Shown piece after piece: positions 35,974-45,256 of a stretch of DNA of 46,788 nucleotides. How positions within the stretch are numbered: position 1 is the first letter of the stretch; each line of letters starts with the position of its first letter. This DNA is from Chloroflexota bacterium. Its GTDB lineage: Bacteria > Chloroflexota > Anaerolineae > Epilineales > SHYO01. Location of the stretch: NCBI GenBank assembly GCA_009692745.1, contig SHYO01000007.1:1-46788 (forward strand), given 5' to 3'. The translations under genes were made by a program, and so were the position numbers. The notes under the pieces were generated by a model. It saw only the letters and a program-made list of their open reading frames with translations, was not told where the DNA came from and searched no databases.

Positions 35974-36708
35974 TTACCCATTCGCGTTGACCCGGCCAAA
36001 GCGCCGATCGCGCCGGGCATAGTCCTGCAGAGCAGTGAAAAGCTCTGCCTTATCAAAATCGGGCCAATATATAGATGTCATGTAGATTTCAGCGTAGGCC
36101 GCCTGCCATAACAAATAATTGGAGAGGCGTTGTTCGCCTCCGGTCCGGATAATAAAATCGGGATCAGGTTGACCATGTGTAAACAGGTATTTGTTTACCG
36201 TAACCTCATTAATATCTTCTATGGAAACACCCTCTCGAATGATGGCCTTAATAGCGGCGAGGATCTCAGCACGACCGCCATAATTGAAAGCGACATTCAG
36301 AAAAAGGCGCGTATTGTTACGAGTCAGCTCCACCGCCCGCACCACTTGTCTAGAAAGACTTTCATCGACGCCATCCAACCAGCCGAGATGGCGCAAACAG
36401 ACACCCTGGCGGTGCATCTCATCCAGTTCACGCTGAATGACATCTTCCAAAATCCGCATCAAGCCGAAGACCTCTTGCTGAGGTCGTTGCCAGTTCTCGG
36501 TAGAGAAGGCGTAAATCGTCAAATATCGGACGCCCGCCTCAACACAGCCTTCCAAAATTTGGCGGATGTTGTTGGTCCCGGCCCGGTGCCCTGCCAGGCG
36601 CGGCAGACCACGTTGTTGGGCCCAGCGGCCATTCCCATCCATAATGATAGCTACATGTTGAGGGATTCTCTCCAACTCTGGCTTGCCATTAGCGGTTAAA
36701 TTGGCCAC
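35974..36708 (-). CDS. uppS: Isoprenyl transferase (undecaprenyl diphosphate synthase)
   Basis: Cis-prenyltransferase producing the lipid carrier for cell-wall and glycan synthesis. The 244 residues show the conserved [17 protein letters not shown] with catalytic Asp, the AGHRAG segment, [10 protein letters not shown] and the C-terminal [15 protein letters not shown]. The GTG start abuts the frr stop (TAAGTG) with GGAG inside the end of frr, so the two are translationally coupled. Confidence 0.96.
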   Translation of the reverse strand: MANLTANGKPELERIPQHVAIIMDGNGRWAQQRGLPRLAGHRAGTNNIRQILEGCVEAGVRYLTIYAFSTENWQRPQQEVFGLMRILEDVIQRELDEMHRQGVCLRHLGWLDGVDESLSRQVVRAVELTRNNTRLFLNVAFNYGGRAEILAAIKAIIREGVSIEDINEVTVNKYLFTHGQPDPDFIIRTGGEQRLSNYLLWQAAYAEIYMTSIYWPDFDKAELFTALQDYARRDRRFGRVNANG

Positions 36709-37266
36709 TTATATCTCCATAATCTCGGCCTCTTTGGCCTTGCCTATCTCTTCTATGTCCTTGATGTATTGATCCGTAATCTCCTGCACCTTATCCTTAG
36801 CTACGAACATGTCGTCTTCAGAAATTAATTTCTCTTTTTCATATTCTTTTAACTCTTCCAGGACATCGCGGCGAATATTGCGAATAGCGACGCGGGCCTC
36901 CTCCATCCGCTTAGAAATACCTTTAACCAATTCTTGGCGGCGGTCCTGCGTCAATTGCGGGATGACCAGACGAATAATTTTCCCATCATTTGAGGGCATC
37001 AGGCCGAGATCGGATTTCAAAATCGCTCGTTCAATATCATTTAGCGATTTGGGATCCCAGGGTTTAATCGTGAGCAAACGTGGCTCTGGCGCTGTAACCG
37101 TAGACATCTGAGTCAAAGGCGTGGGTGTGCCGTAATAATCTACCCTCAGGCGATCCAACAAGACAGGATTCGCCCGGCCGGCGCGGAAGCTATGCAGGTC
37201 ATAGTTCAGGGCCTCGATGGTTTTATCCATATGCTTGCGCGTAGCTACGAGAAGATCATCTATCAT
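36709..37266 (-). CDS. frr: Ribosome recycling factor
   Basis: Splits post-termination ribosomes together with EF-G. The 185 residues are full length, with SFRAGRANPVLLDRLRVDYYGTP near the N terminus and the long coiled helices of domain I, including VKGISKRMEEARVAIRNIRRD. The ATG has AAGGAGG upstream. Position between pyrH and uppS is standard. Confidence 0.97.
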   Translation of the reverse strand: MIDDLLVATRKHMDKTIEALNYDLHSFRAGRANPVLLDRLRVDYYGTPTPLTQMSTVTAPEPRLLTIKPWDPKSLNDIERAILKSDLGLMPSNDGKIIRLVIPQLTQDRRQELVKGISKRMEEARVAIRNIRRDVLEELKEYEKEKLISEDDMFVAKDKVQEITDQYIKDIEEIGKAKEAEIMEI

Positions 37267-37290
37267 AATTTGCCTCCTTAAGTGGTCATA

Positions 37291-38007
37291 TTAAGAGACG
37301 AGTGTACCGATCTCGCGCCCCATGACGATATCTTCAATACTGTTACCGTCCTGCCATAAATTAACAACCACGATAGGCATTTTGTTATCCATGCAAAGGG
37401 AAATGGCTGTGCTGTCCATGACCTGCACTCGGAAGTTCAGGGCATCGATGTAGGATAGATGGCTGAAGCGCAACGCCCCAGGATTCTTCTGCGGGTCCTC
37501 TGCATAAATTCCGTCAACTTTAGTGGCTTTAATCAGTAATTGCGCATTGATTTCCATAGCCCTTAAAGCAGCAGCGGTATCCGTTGTGAAATAGGGATTG
37601 CCGGTTCCCGCACCGATGATGACAACGCGCCCCTTCTCCATATGACGAATCGCCCGCAGGCGAATATAAGGCTCGGCCACGGAGCGCATCTCAATGGCGG
37701 TCTGCACGCGGGTATCTGTACCAATTTTATTCAAGGCATCCTGTAAAGCTAAAGCGTTCATCACGGTAGCGAGCATTCCGATGTGATCAGCGGCGGCCCT
37801 CTCCATCTGGCTGGCTATGGGGCTACGACCGCGCCAGATATTACCGCCGCCTAATACCAAGCCTATCTGTACACCGTGACGGTGGACCTGGGCCACCTTG
37901 CGCGCCACGTTCACGGCGCGTTCGGGATCAATACCATAACCTTCTGGTCCAGCTAACGCTTCGCCCCCCAGTTTTAATAGGATCCGCCGATACTTGATTT
38001 CACTCAC
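37291..38007 (-). CDS. pyrH: UMP kinase
   Basis: Hexameric amino-acid-kinase-fold enzyme phosphorylating UMP to UDP. The 238 residues show the N-terminal [11 protein letters not shown], the GGGNIWRG loop, [17 protein letters not shown] and [13 protein letters not shown]. The start is GTG with GAGGAAG about 7 nt upstream. An intrinsic terminator separates it from tsf, so part of its expression may come from readthrough or its own promoter. Confidence 0.97.
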   Translation of the reverse strand: MSEIKYRRILLKLGGEALAGPEGYGIDPERAVNVARKVAQVHRHGVQIGLVLGGGNIWRGRSPIASQMERAAADHIGMLATVMNALALQDALNKIGTDTRVQTAIEMRSVAEPYIRLRAIRHMEKGRVVIIGAGTGNPYFTTDTAAALRAMEINAQLLIKATKVDGIYAEDPQKNPGALRFSHLSYIDALNFRVQVMDSTAISLCMDNKMPIVVVNLWQDGNSIEDIVMGREIGTLVS

Positions 38008-38060
38008 GATCTATTCTTCCTCCCGTCTTCCTCTTGGAGAGTGAGTAGGTCCGGTCTCGA

Positions 38061-38092
38061 TAAAACACCGCCGGAGAATTCTTCGGCGGTGT
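38061..38092 (-). terminator. Intrinsic terminator after tsf
   Basis: ACACCGCCG and CGGCGGTGT (38065-38073 and 38084-38092) form a perfect 9-bp G+C-rich stem around a 10-nt loop. On the reverse strand it is followed by TTTTA. It begins 5 nt after the tsf stop codon and should end most rpsB-tsf transcripts. Confidence 0.85.
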
Positions 38093-38096
38093 AATC

Positions 38097-38699
38097 TTAA
38101 CCTTCTCCTAATTCAAAGCGGGCAAAACGGCGAATGACGATGTTTTCTCCCAACGTGGCAATGGCTTCGGTCAGTAGCTCCTGAATAGTGCGTTCCTCAT
38201 CTCTGACAAAAGTTTGCCGTAGCAAAACAGTATCGGTGTAGTATTTATCCAGCTTGCCCGAGAGTATCTTTTCCATAATATCGGCGGGCTTTTGGCGACC
38301 GTCTTCGGTGGCTTCGGCCTGAAATGTCTCGCGCAGCGCTCCCATTACCTCAGCAGAAATATCCTCTGGTGAGATATAGGTGGGATTCTTTGCCACGATA
38401 TGCAGCGCGAGATCGTGGACCAGGGCCCGAAAGGCATCGGTGCGAGCCACGAAATCGGTTTCACAGTTTAGCTCGACCAGGGCGCCATACCGGCCGTTGG
38501 AATGGATGTAGGCGTCAATGACACCCTGTGCAGCCACCCGGTCTGACTTTTTGGCAGCCTTGCTCAATTCCTTCTGGCGCAGCAATTCGGCAGCTTTGGC
38601 CAAATCACCATCAGCTTCTTCCAAAGCTCGTTTGCACTCCATGATGCCCGCATTGGTGCGCTCACGGAGCGTCTTAACCATAGCAGTTGTAATTTCCAT
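38097..38699 (-). CDS. tsf: Elongation factor Ts
   Basis: Guanine-nucleotide exchange factor for EF-Tu. At 200 residues it is the short form, about the size of the Thermus protein rather than the longer E. coli one. It keeps the N-terminal UBA-like RERTNAGIMECKRALEEADG, the EF-Tu-contacting ELNCETDFVAR and the later QTFVRDEERTI. The ATG has GAGGTAA upstream. It is downstream of rpsB in the normal order. Confidence 0.96.
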   Translation of the reverse strand: MEITTAMVKTLRERTNAGIMECKRALEEADGDLAKAAELLRQKELSKAAKKSDRVAAQGVIDAYIHSNGRYGALVELNCETDFVARTDAFRALVHDLALHIVAKNPTYISPEDISAEVMGALRETFQAEATEDGRQKPADIMEKILSGKLDKYYTDTVLLRQTFVRDEERTIQELLTEAIATLGENIVIRRFARFELGEG

Positions 38700-38999
38700 T
38701 CTATGTATTACCTCACTCTCTTATTAAAACGCCTAGGCAAGGTTCAATCTGTGCTTGCTCATACTTGACAATTGTTCGCACCCCCTGCGCCAAACTGTCA
38801 ATCTGGTTTGAACCATCCTCTATGTTAATTAACGCGCACTCGGTGGAGAAGTTCCCCTTTGCGCGCCGGGATGATATCGATCTTTCCCGCGTAACGGGCC
38901 GCCCGAAGGCGGCCCGCTCTTAATTCAACATGCAATAGATGAAAGGAGCCTAAGTAAGTCGCCGCAGATAATCCCAGTTACCGCGCCTTACTTAAAATT
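38700..38999 (-). other. rpsB-tsf intergenic region with two hairpins
   Basis: No gene is seen. Just after the rpsB stop, TAAGTAAG (38951-38958) and CTTACTTA (38987-38994) form an 8-bp stem with a 28-nt loop. Further downstream is the very stable hairpin at 38895-38916. Neither has a T-run on the reverse strand, so mRNA protection or processing is likelier than termination. Confidence 0.5.
38895..38916 (-). other. Stable C(UUCG)G hairpin between rpsB and tsf
   Basis: On the reverse strand a 9-bp G+C stem (CGGGCCGCC with GGCGGCCCG) is closed by a UUCG tetraloop in the extra-stable C(UUCG)G context. No U-tract follows. It probably shields the 3' end of the rpsB segment or tunes readthrough into tsf. 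Confidence 0.75.
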
Positions 39000-39821
39000 T
39001 TATTTTTCCTCGAACTCTGCTTCGATCTCCTCCACATCATCCAAGAGGGGCTTATCTTCAGGTGAGAAGATCCGTTGGGAAGTATCGATACCCGAAATTT
39101 CCAATTCCTCAGACTCAGCCTCGGCCAGGCGAGTTTGTCGTAAGGTGCGGCCTTCGATGACCGCATCGGCAATTTTGCCCGCCATAAGTTTGATGGCCCG
39201 GATCGCATCGTCGTTGGATGGAATTACCAGATTGATGGGATCCGGATCACAATTGGTGTCCACCATAGCCATCGAGAAGATATCCAGGATCTGGCACTCT
39301 TTCACGGCCAAGTCCTCCCGCCGGGTATCGACGATGAAGACCAGATCGGGCACGCTGCGCATATTTTTAATGCCGAAGAGGCGCTTGTTCAGACGCTCTA
39401 CTTCGCGTTCCAGCAAGATGGCCTCTTTTTTCGGTAGACGCGCCAGTTCACCACGCTCAATCTGACCCTCAAGTTTCTGCAAATAGTCGCAACGCGTGCG
39501 AATGGTGCGGAAGTTGGTGAGTGTCCCACCCAACCAGCGGTTGTTGACGTAGGGCATGCCACAGCGCTGGGCTTCAGTAGCAATGGTTTCCTGCGCCTGT
39601 TTCTTAGTGCCGACGAAAAGGACGGAACCGCCCTCAGCCACCTGGTCCCGGACCATATTATAGCCGTCTTCCAGGGCTTTGATCGTTTGTTGCAAATCGA
39701 TGACATGGATGCCATTGCGCTCGGTGAAGATGAAACGCTTCATCCGGGGGTTCCAGCGGCGCGTATGGTGGCCGAAATGCACACCCGCTTCCAGCAAGTC
39801 CTTCATACTAACTACTGCCAT
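39000..39821 (-). CDS. rpsB: 30S ribosomal protein S2
   Basis: Small-subunit protein S2. The 273 residues start with [20 protein letters not shown] and contain [49 protein letters not shown] and [13 protein letters not shown], all family hallmarks. The C terminus is an acidic tail. The ATG has GAGGAGG upstream. A consensus promoter and a structured leader of about 170 nt precede it, consistent with the autoregulation known for rpsB-tsf in other bacteria. Confidence 0.97.
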   Translation of the reverse strand: MAVVSMKDLLEAGVHFGHHTRRWNPRMKRFIFTERNGIHVIDLQQTIKALEDGYNMVRDQVAEGGSVLFVGTKKQAQETIATEAQRCGMPYVNNRWLGGTLTNFRTIRTRCDYLQKLEGQIERGELARLPKKEAILLEREVERLNKRLFGIKNMRSVPDLVFIVDTRREDLAVKECQILDIFSMAMVDTNCDPDPINLVIPSNDDAIRAIKLMAGKIADAVIEGRTLRQTRLAEAESEELEISGIDTSQRIFSPEDKPLLDDVEEIEAEFEEK

Positions 39822-39886
39822 GTAATAAAATCCTCCTCATAAGTAGTGTTTTGACCTCCGTCTCCGCTAACCGTATAGAACATCCC

Positions 39887-39972
39887 GACAGGCCAGACCT
39901 GTCCGCGGACACACCTCTATCCCGCATGGACCATAGTCCATGTAGACGCTGTCTATGTAGATTTTGTCTACA
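39887..39972 (-). promoter_or_regulatory. Structured rpsB leader with a string of four hairpins
   Basis: Four inverted repeats lie in the leader: TGTAGA/TCTACA (39956-39972), TAGAC/GTCTA (39943-39955), CATGGAC/GTCCATG with loop CATA (39925-39942) and GACAGG/CCTGTC (39887-39903). The first three are directly adjacent. All lie between the promoter at 39998-40026 and the start codon, so they will be in the mRNA. Confidence 0.6.
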
Positions 39973-39997
39973 CGGAGACGTGCGAATTTGGCTAGGT

Positions 39998-40026
39998 AGT
40001 ATAGCACTTTTTTACCCACGGGTCAA
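39998..40026 (-). promoter_or_regulatory. Sigma-70-type promoter of rpsB-tsf
   Basis: On the reverse strand TTGACC (40021-40026) and TATACT (39998-40003) are spaced by 17 bp, close to consensus as expected for a ribosomal-protein operon. The transcript would begin near 39991. Confidence 0.8.
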
Positions 40027-40106
40027 GAAATCCTGTTGCTGTAACTGCTCAGAATTACGGTAAAGAAGATTGAGGCAGAACGTCGAGGCAATGTTGCACA
40101 TACGAA

Positions 40107-40135
40107 TTGCTGCTCAACTCCTTTAATGGTACAAT
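40107..40135 (+). promoter_or_regulatory. Sigma-70-type promoter of the GH13-like gene
   Basis: TTGCTG at 40107-40112 and TACAAT at 40130-40135 with a 17-bp spacer. Start near 40142. It is back to back with the rpsB promoter. It also excludes the in-frame TTG at 40107 as a start codon. Confidence 0.65.
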
Positions 40136-40253
40136 ACTATTACTTCGCTCGATAATTATATTTTTAGCTTGGTTTGTTCCGCGAGTTGATTGTACATTTA
40201 CTGAGACCCCCTTGAAAGCGAGAAATATGTTGCCCAAAAGAGATAATATTAAG

Positions 40254-43200
40254 ATGGAATTTCATATTTCCCGTCGCGCCCGTGACCGCTACCAATTCGA
40301 CCAGTCGCTTTTTGCTGCCAGCGGACACACCATTACTATGAACTTTTACACTGCTCGCCTCTTTGCCGAGAAGATGAACAGCCGGCGTGACTTGGTCAAC
40401 TTCCCAGAACAGGCTGTTACAGCGGGTCAGATCAACGCTATGGGTCTGATTCACGAACTTCAACATTATGTCATTAGCAGTTATCTCCAGACTATCGATT
40501 CCCACGTTATGAACAAGGCTTTGGCATGGATTGAAGAACAGATGGGGAAATCGGCGTTAGATGAGAGCTTGCGCCACTTTGCGGATGAATTTCCCGCGGT
40601 GGAAGTCTATCGCCGCGAGGTTGGGGTGGGAGCCTACCTGGAGGGCGAGACGGATGGTCTATCGAATCGCCAGGTGCTCCTGGAGGAAATGGCGCTCCTC
40701 TGGCTGGCCAACATCAACCCGGCTTTCTCTCCTTTTAGCGAGCTCTTTGACGATACGAGCCACGAGAAGGAGACCGCTTATCGGCCGGTCATGAATCTAC
40801 TACACCAGTTCCTGGACACTCAGCCGCCGTCCGGGCCCGATCATCAGAATTTGCTGGATATGTTACGCAGTCCGGCTGAGGCAGCCCCGCATTCCCTGGT
40901 AGGACAACTGGCGTATATGCAGGAACGGTGGAGTCCGCTTTTGGGCAAGCAGCTTTACCTGGTATTAAAAGGGGTGGACCTGATCAAAGAAGAGCAGAAG
41001 ATGAGCTTTCTAGGACCAGGCCCTTCCCTGGTAGTCGACTATAGCGAGTTGATCGCGGAACAGAGCGCGGGCCTGGCCGAACCGGAACACTTTAGCCGGG
41101 ACCTGGACTGGATGCCGAACCTGGTGCTGATGGCCAAGAGTACTTACGTCTGGCTGGAACAGTTGGCGCGGAAATACGGTCGTCCCATCCAGCACCTGGA
41201 TGAGGTGCCGGATGAAGAGCTGCAGACTTTATCGCGTTGCGGGGGGTCCGGCCTCTGGCTGATCGGCTTGTGGGAACGGAGCCGGGCTTCCAAGACGATT
41301 AAAGAACTGTTCGGCCAAACAGATGCAGTAGCTTCCGCCTATTCGCTGTTCGACTATGAAATCGCCGCCGACTTGGGGGGGGAAGAAGCATATGAGAATT
41401 TGAAGGAACGCGCCGGGAAATTCGGCATGCGCCTGGCCAGCGATATGGTACCCAACCACATGGGCATCGATTCGCGCTGGGTGATGGAGCATCCCGACTG
41501 GTTCATCTCCCTGGACCAGAGTCCTTTTCCCTCCTATACCTTCAACGGCCCGGATCTTTCCTGGAATCTGGATGTGGGCATCTACCTGGAAGATCACTAT
41601 TTCACGCGTAGCGATGCCGCCGTGATATTTAAACGCGTCGACCGGCGGACCGGCAGCGAAAGGTATGTATATCATGGCAATGATGGTACCAGCATGCCCT
41701 GGAACGATACCGCCCAATTAGACTATCTGAAAGCTGAAGTGCGCGAGGCAGTCATTCAAACGATTCTGCACATAGCGCGAAGGTTTCCTATCATCCGTTT
41801 CGATGCTGCTATGACGCTGGCGAAAAAGCATTTCGAACGTCTCTGGTACCCCACCCCGGGCACAGGAGGCGCAATTCCCTCGCGCACGGAGCACGGCATG
41901 AGCAGGGCCGAGTTTGATGCCTTGATGCCGGAAGAGTTCTGGCGGGAAGTAGTGGATCGCATCGCCACTGAAGTGCCGGATACGTTGCTGCTGGCAGAGG
42001 CTTTCTGGATGATGGAAGGATATTTCGTGCGCACCCTGGGCATGCACCGGGTATACAACAGCGCTTTCATGCACATGCTCAAGGCTGAGGAAAACGCCAA
42101 ATATCGCACTGTCATCAAGAATACGATTGAGTTCAATCCCGAAATTTTAAAACGCTTCGTGAATTTTATGAACAATCCGGATGAAGAAACGGCCGTGGCA
42201 CAATTCGGCAAGGGTGATAAGTATTTCGGGGTCTGTACCCTGATGTCCACTATGCCGGGCTTACCTATGTTCGGCCATGGCCAGATTGAGGGCTTTGCCG
42301 AAAAATATGGCATGGAATACCGCAAGGCCAAGTGGGAAGAAGTACCAGATGCCGATTTAATCCAACGCCACGAACGCGAAATCTTTCCCTTGTTACGCCG
42401 CCGCTATCTCTTCTCCGAAGTGGAGCATTTCTTAATCTACGACCTCTATACGTCCGCCGGGCAGGTGAATGAGGATGTTTTCGCCTATTCAAACCGGGTA
42501 GGCGCGGAGCGCTCCCTGGTGATCTACCACAACCGGTATGGCACGGCCCAAGGGTGGATTCGCACCTCCATGCCGTATTCCGCCAAAACGGGGGAGGGAG
42601 ATGAACGGCTCCTGGTGCAGCATACCCTGGCAGAAGGGCTGGACTTACGGCGGGATGAAAACACCTTCTGCATCTACCGGGATCATGTGACCGGGTTGGA
42701 ATATATCCGCAACAATATGGCTCTCCACGAACAGGGCCTCACCGTGGATATCGGCGCTTATAAGTACCATGTATTCCTGGATATGCGGGAAGTTCAGGAT
42801 AATGATACACACCAGTACGCCCAATTGGCCTCTTATCTCAATGGCCAGGGGGTGCCCAGTATTGATGAAGCCCTGAAGGAGATTTTCCTGCAGCAGATAC
42901 ACCAGGCTTTCAAAGCTTTGGTGAATCCCGTAGTATTCCGCCGGCTGCTGGCGGCTTTAGCCCATCCTGACGGAGCTACAGCAGTGGAAACAGCAGCCAT
43001 TGCGTCGCTCGTGGCGGAGCAGCCATCCTCGGATATACCTCATCAAGATCTCTTGACAGAAATCGAACATAAGGCGACGGCATTACTGCATGAGATCAAA
43101 CAGTACAGCCAGGGGCCTGGAGACGAGGCAGCCATCGTCCAGGAAATACGCCGCTCTCTGGAGGTGTTTTTGGTCCTGCCGGCTACTACGGACCAGGTAA

Positions 43201-43826
43201 GCGCGGATCAGACCGGGGCAGCCGCGGGCGCCGCAGCAAATCCCGGCGATGTGTTTACCAGCACTGTTCTGCTCGGCTGGATTTTCGTACATGCCCTGGG
43301 CCGTATAGCGGATGCGCGGGATTATGCCATTCTGAGCCGTAGCTGGATTGACGAATGGACGTTAGGGAAACTTCTAGGTGCCACATTTCAGCAATTGGGC
43401 CTGGGAGAGGATGATCGTTGGCGCGCCGTAAGCGCGATAAAATTGCTGACGAGTCACCAGGATTGGTGTCCTCGCTGCGCTTCGGCGGATTCCACAACCT
43501 CAGGCATGCCAGGAGATTCAGATCACGAAACGGCTTACCAGGCATTAACCGCATTACTGCGAGATGTGGAAATCCAGCAGCATATCCAGGTAAATCGCTA
43601 TAAAGGCATCCTCTGGTTCAACAAAGAAGCATTTGACCTATTATTAGAGTGGTTACAGATCGCATCAGCCATCAAACTTGGCGCCGATGCAGCCCTTTCG
43701 GCGCAGGAGGTTGACACAGAAACGACACATTGCGCACAGATTATCAAAATACTGCGAGAGGCTGAAGAACAGTCTCAATACCAGGTGGAACAATTGCTGG
43801 CAGTAACACATATATCTCTCACTTAG
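40254..43826 (+). CDS. Giant GH13-like alpha-amylase-family protein with N-terminal HEXXH domain
   Basis: A 1190-residue protein from ATG 40254 (ATG 40227 is an alternative). Residues 1-380 form an all-helical region containing HELQH at 67-71, an HEXXH zinc-site motif. The central part has GH13 signatures: DMVPNH at 397-402, FDAAMTL with the putative nucleophile D517, LAEAFW with the putative acid/base E582, and NNPDEET with D643. A MPWNDTAQLDY segment and GLPMFGHGQIEG also fit. Residues from about 900 on are helical with no family I recognise. There is no signal peptide, because the hydrophobic stretch upstream lies before the start. It probably acts on an intracellular alpha-glucan. Whether the HEXXH part is a working peptidase is unknown. 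Confidence 0.8.
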   Translation: MEFHISRRARDRYQFDQSLFAASGHTITMNFYTARLFAEKMNSRRDLVNFPEQAVTAGQINAMGLIHELQHYVISSYLQTIDSHVMNKALAWIEEQMGKSALDESLRHFADEFPAVEVYRREVGVGAYLEGETDGLSNRQVLLEEMALLWLANINPAFSPFSELFDDTSHEKETAYRPVMNLLHQFLDTQPPSGPDHQNLLDMLRSPAEAAPHSLVGQLAYMQERWSPLLGKQLYLVLKGVDLIKEEQKMSFLGPGPSLVVDYSELIAEQSAGLAEPEHFSRDLDWMPNLVLMAKSTYVWLEQLARKYGRPIQHLDEVPDEELQTLSRCGGSGLWLIGLWERSRASKTIKELFGQTDAVASAYSLFDYEIAADLGGEEAYENLKERAGKFGMRLASDMVPNHMGIDSRWVMEHPDWFISLDQSPFPSYTFNGPDLSWNLDVGIYLEDHYFTRSDAAVIFKRVDRRTGSERYVYHGNDGTSMPWNDTAQLDYLKAEVREAVIQTILHIARRFPIIRFDAAMTLAKKHFERLWYPTPGTGGAIPSRTEHGMSRAEFDALMPEEFWREVVDRIATEVPDTLLLAEAFWMMEGYFVRTLGMHRVYNSAFMHMLKAEENAKYRTVIKNTIEFNPEILKRFVNFMNNPDEETAVAQFGKGDKYFGVCTLMSTMPGLPMFGHGQIEGFAEKYGMEYRKAKWEEVPDADLIQRHEREIFPLLRRRYLFSEVEHFLIYDLYTSAGQVNEDVFAYSNRVGAERSLVIYHNRYGTAQGWIRTSMPYSAKTGEGDERLLVQHTLAEGLDLRRDENTFCIYRDHVTGLEYIRNNMALHEQGLTVDIGAYKYHVFLDMREVQDNDTHQYAQLASYLNGQGVPSIDEALKEIFLQQIHQAFKALVNPVVFRRLLAALAHPDGATAVETAAIASLVAEQPSSDIPHQDLLTEIEHKATALLHEIKQYSQGPGDEAAIVQEIRRSLEVFLVLPATTDQVSADQTGAAAGAAANPGDVFTSTVLLGWIFVHALGRIADARDYAILSRSWIDEWTLGKLLGATFQQLGLGEDDRWRAVSAIKLLTSHQDWCPRCASADSTTSGMPGDSDHETAYQALTALLRDVEIQQHIQVNRYKGILWFNKEAFDLLLEWLQIASAIKLGADAALSAQEVDTETTHCAQIIKILREAEEQSQYQVEQLLAVTHISLT

Positions 43827-44006
43827 GGACGGGTATACCGGATCCATCGATATCGCGGGAGGCTGGCGCACCCATATTGCAGCAGGTGCGTTCCCTGTCA
43901 GACTGGGAACCCGGCCTGGTCGGGAATGCAACCGTATATTGGGAGAACACCAGAATCTTTGGATTGTGTCATTTCTTATTTATCAAACATATACAGGAGC
44001 GCCTCC

Positions 44007-45212
44007 ATGCTAACAACGGTACAAGTAACCCTTCGTCGGTTAGTCAATCCGTTCAGTGCCGCGCAGTACAATGCCATAGCTCATGAGCGGCTGCGCCTCT
44101 ACACACTCATTACGATTGCTATCCTAAAAGTCTTCAATTTCTTAGGAGGAAACTGGGATATTCAATGGCATGTAGCCATTGGCCGGGATAGCCTTTGGAT
44201 TCCTCCCCATCTGATGGTCATGGTAGCTTTTGTGTCCGGTACCATACTCGTTTTGGCAGCCATCGGATATGAGCTTTATCTGTCCAAATCTCGCATCAAG
44301 CTGCAACATGTTGTAAAAGTAGGCACCATACGGGCGCCGCTGGCCTTCTACGGCATTTACCTGGGCTATGCCGGGGCTTTGCTCTCGGCCATTTTCGATG
44401 ACGCCTGGCACCGAGCCTACGGTATTGACCCCACCCTTTGGAGTCCGCCGCACCTGGCCATCATGGCGTTTACCGCCCTAGTGGACGTCAGCTTACTCAT
44501 CGGGATTGCAGCTTCGGCACGCCACTTGAAAATGAAATTCAACTGGCGCACACCCACTTTCTGGGGCATCGTTCTGGCAGGGGCTTACGCCTTCGAAGCG
44601 GTAAATTTTCAGATGGGCCAGGCTTTTCTTGAGGGATTCCGCGCCCATGGCGCCGGGCTGATGGGCCTGTTATTCCCTATCATGATTGGCGTGCTCTTTC
44701 CTCTACCTCTGTTGCTCAGTATTAAATTGTCCCGCCATTTTTGGGTGGCAGCCTTGATCTTTGTTACAGCCTTGCTCCTGGAAGCCATAGCCATCGGCTT
44801 TGCCAGCATAGGGTTTGCCCTGATTAAACCTGTGTCATTGATCGAGGAGTTTGTCCAGGATAACCCCGATTCTATGATTTCTACCGCCCGGCAATTTGCC
44901 TCTCTGACAGGCTTTACCAGCTTAATCGGCTACCAACAACTATGGATCATGGCCCTTTCGACTATCCCTATGGGACTGGTATCCCTCCTTCACTGGTGGT
45001 CATGGGCGCAGCGGCACATCTTGGTAGCCGCACCGGTCTACAGTGGCAGTATGGTCCTGACCTCTTTCCTCTGGTTTCAACGCATGCCGGTGATGAAAGA
45101 CTATGGCACGACCTGGGTAGATATCGTGCTGGGGATGGGAATTGCTATAGGCGGCGGTTTGATCGCGGGGCATATCGGCCTGTGGCTGGCGAGGATATCG
45201 GAAGAAAACTGA
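44007..45212 (+). CDS. Polytopic membrane protein with repeated His motifs, relative of the one at 11244-12308
   Basis: A 401-residue protein with about 9-10 hydrophobic helices and no recognised name. Its motif layout matches the gene at 11244-12308: first NWDIQWHVAIGRDS followed by WIPPHLMVM, then FDDAWHRAYGIDPT followed by SPPHLAIMA. These D-x-x-W-H and P-x-H pairs may bind metal or a cofactor, which is inference. The start was set at the ATG preceded by CAGGAG about 9 nt upstream, 27 codons into the longest frame. It lies 180 nt after the GH13-like gene and converges on ruvB. Confidence 0.75.
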   Translation: MLTTVQVTLRRLVNPFSAAQYNAIAHERLRLYTLITIAILKVFNFLGGNWDIQWHVAIGRDSLWIPPHLMVMVAFVSGTILVLAAIGYELYLSKSRIKLQHVVKVGTIRAPLAFYGIYLGYAGALLSAIFDDAWHRAYGIDPTLWSPPHLAIMAFTALVDVSLLIGIAASARHLKMKFNWRTPTFWGIVLAGAYAFEAVNFQMGQAFLEGFRAHGAGLMGLLFPIMIGVLFPLPLLLSIKLSRHFWVAALIFVTALLLEAIAIGFASIGFALIKPVSLIEEFVQDNPDSMISTARQFASLTGFTSLIGYQQLWIMALSTIPMGLVSLLHWWSWAQRHILVAAPVYSGSMVLTSFLWFQRMPVMKDYGTTWVDIVLGMGIAIGGGLIAGHIGLWLARISEEN

Positions 45213-45256
45213 ATTTGTGCGGTAAGGGCGTGATGAGGTCAGGACGGATTAGTGCT

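Noticed and set aside
38805-38814. T-loop-like GGTTCAAACC on the reverse strand, possible tRNA
   Set aside because: No acceptor, D or anticodon stems can be formed at the right distances; no tRNA was found anywhere in the window.
40107-40253. Earlier TTG start of the GH13-like protein, giving an apparent signal-peptide-like hydrophobic stretch
   Set aside because: The TTG is part of the -35 box of a good promoter, so the stretch is untranslated leader and the hydrophobic residues are not a secretion signal.
41756-42331. Long reverse-strand open frame inside the GH13-like gene
   Set aside because: It is opposite a clearly coding region, has no family pattern and mirrors its codon structure. 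Similar reverse frames in nusA, infB, fabF and thrC were dropped for the same reason.
43926-44006. Longer start for the second membrane protein
   Set aside because: The first 27 codons lack a ribosome-binding site and membrane character, while the ATG at 44007 has CAGGAG upstream.
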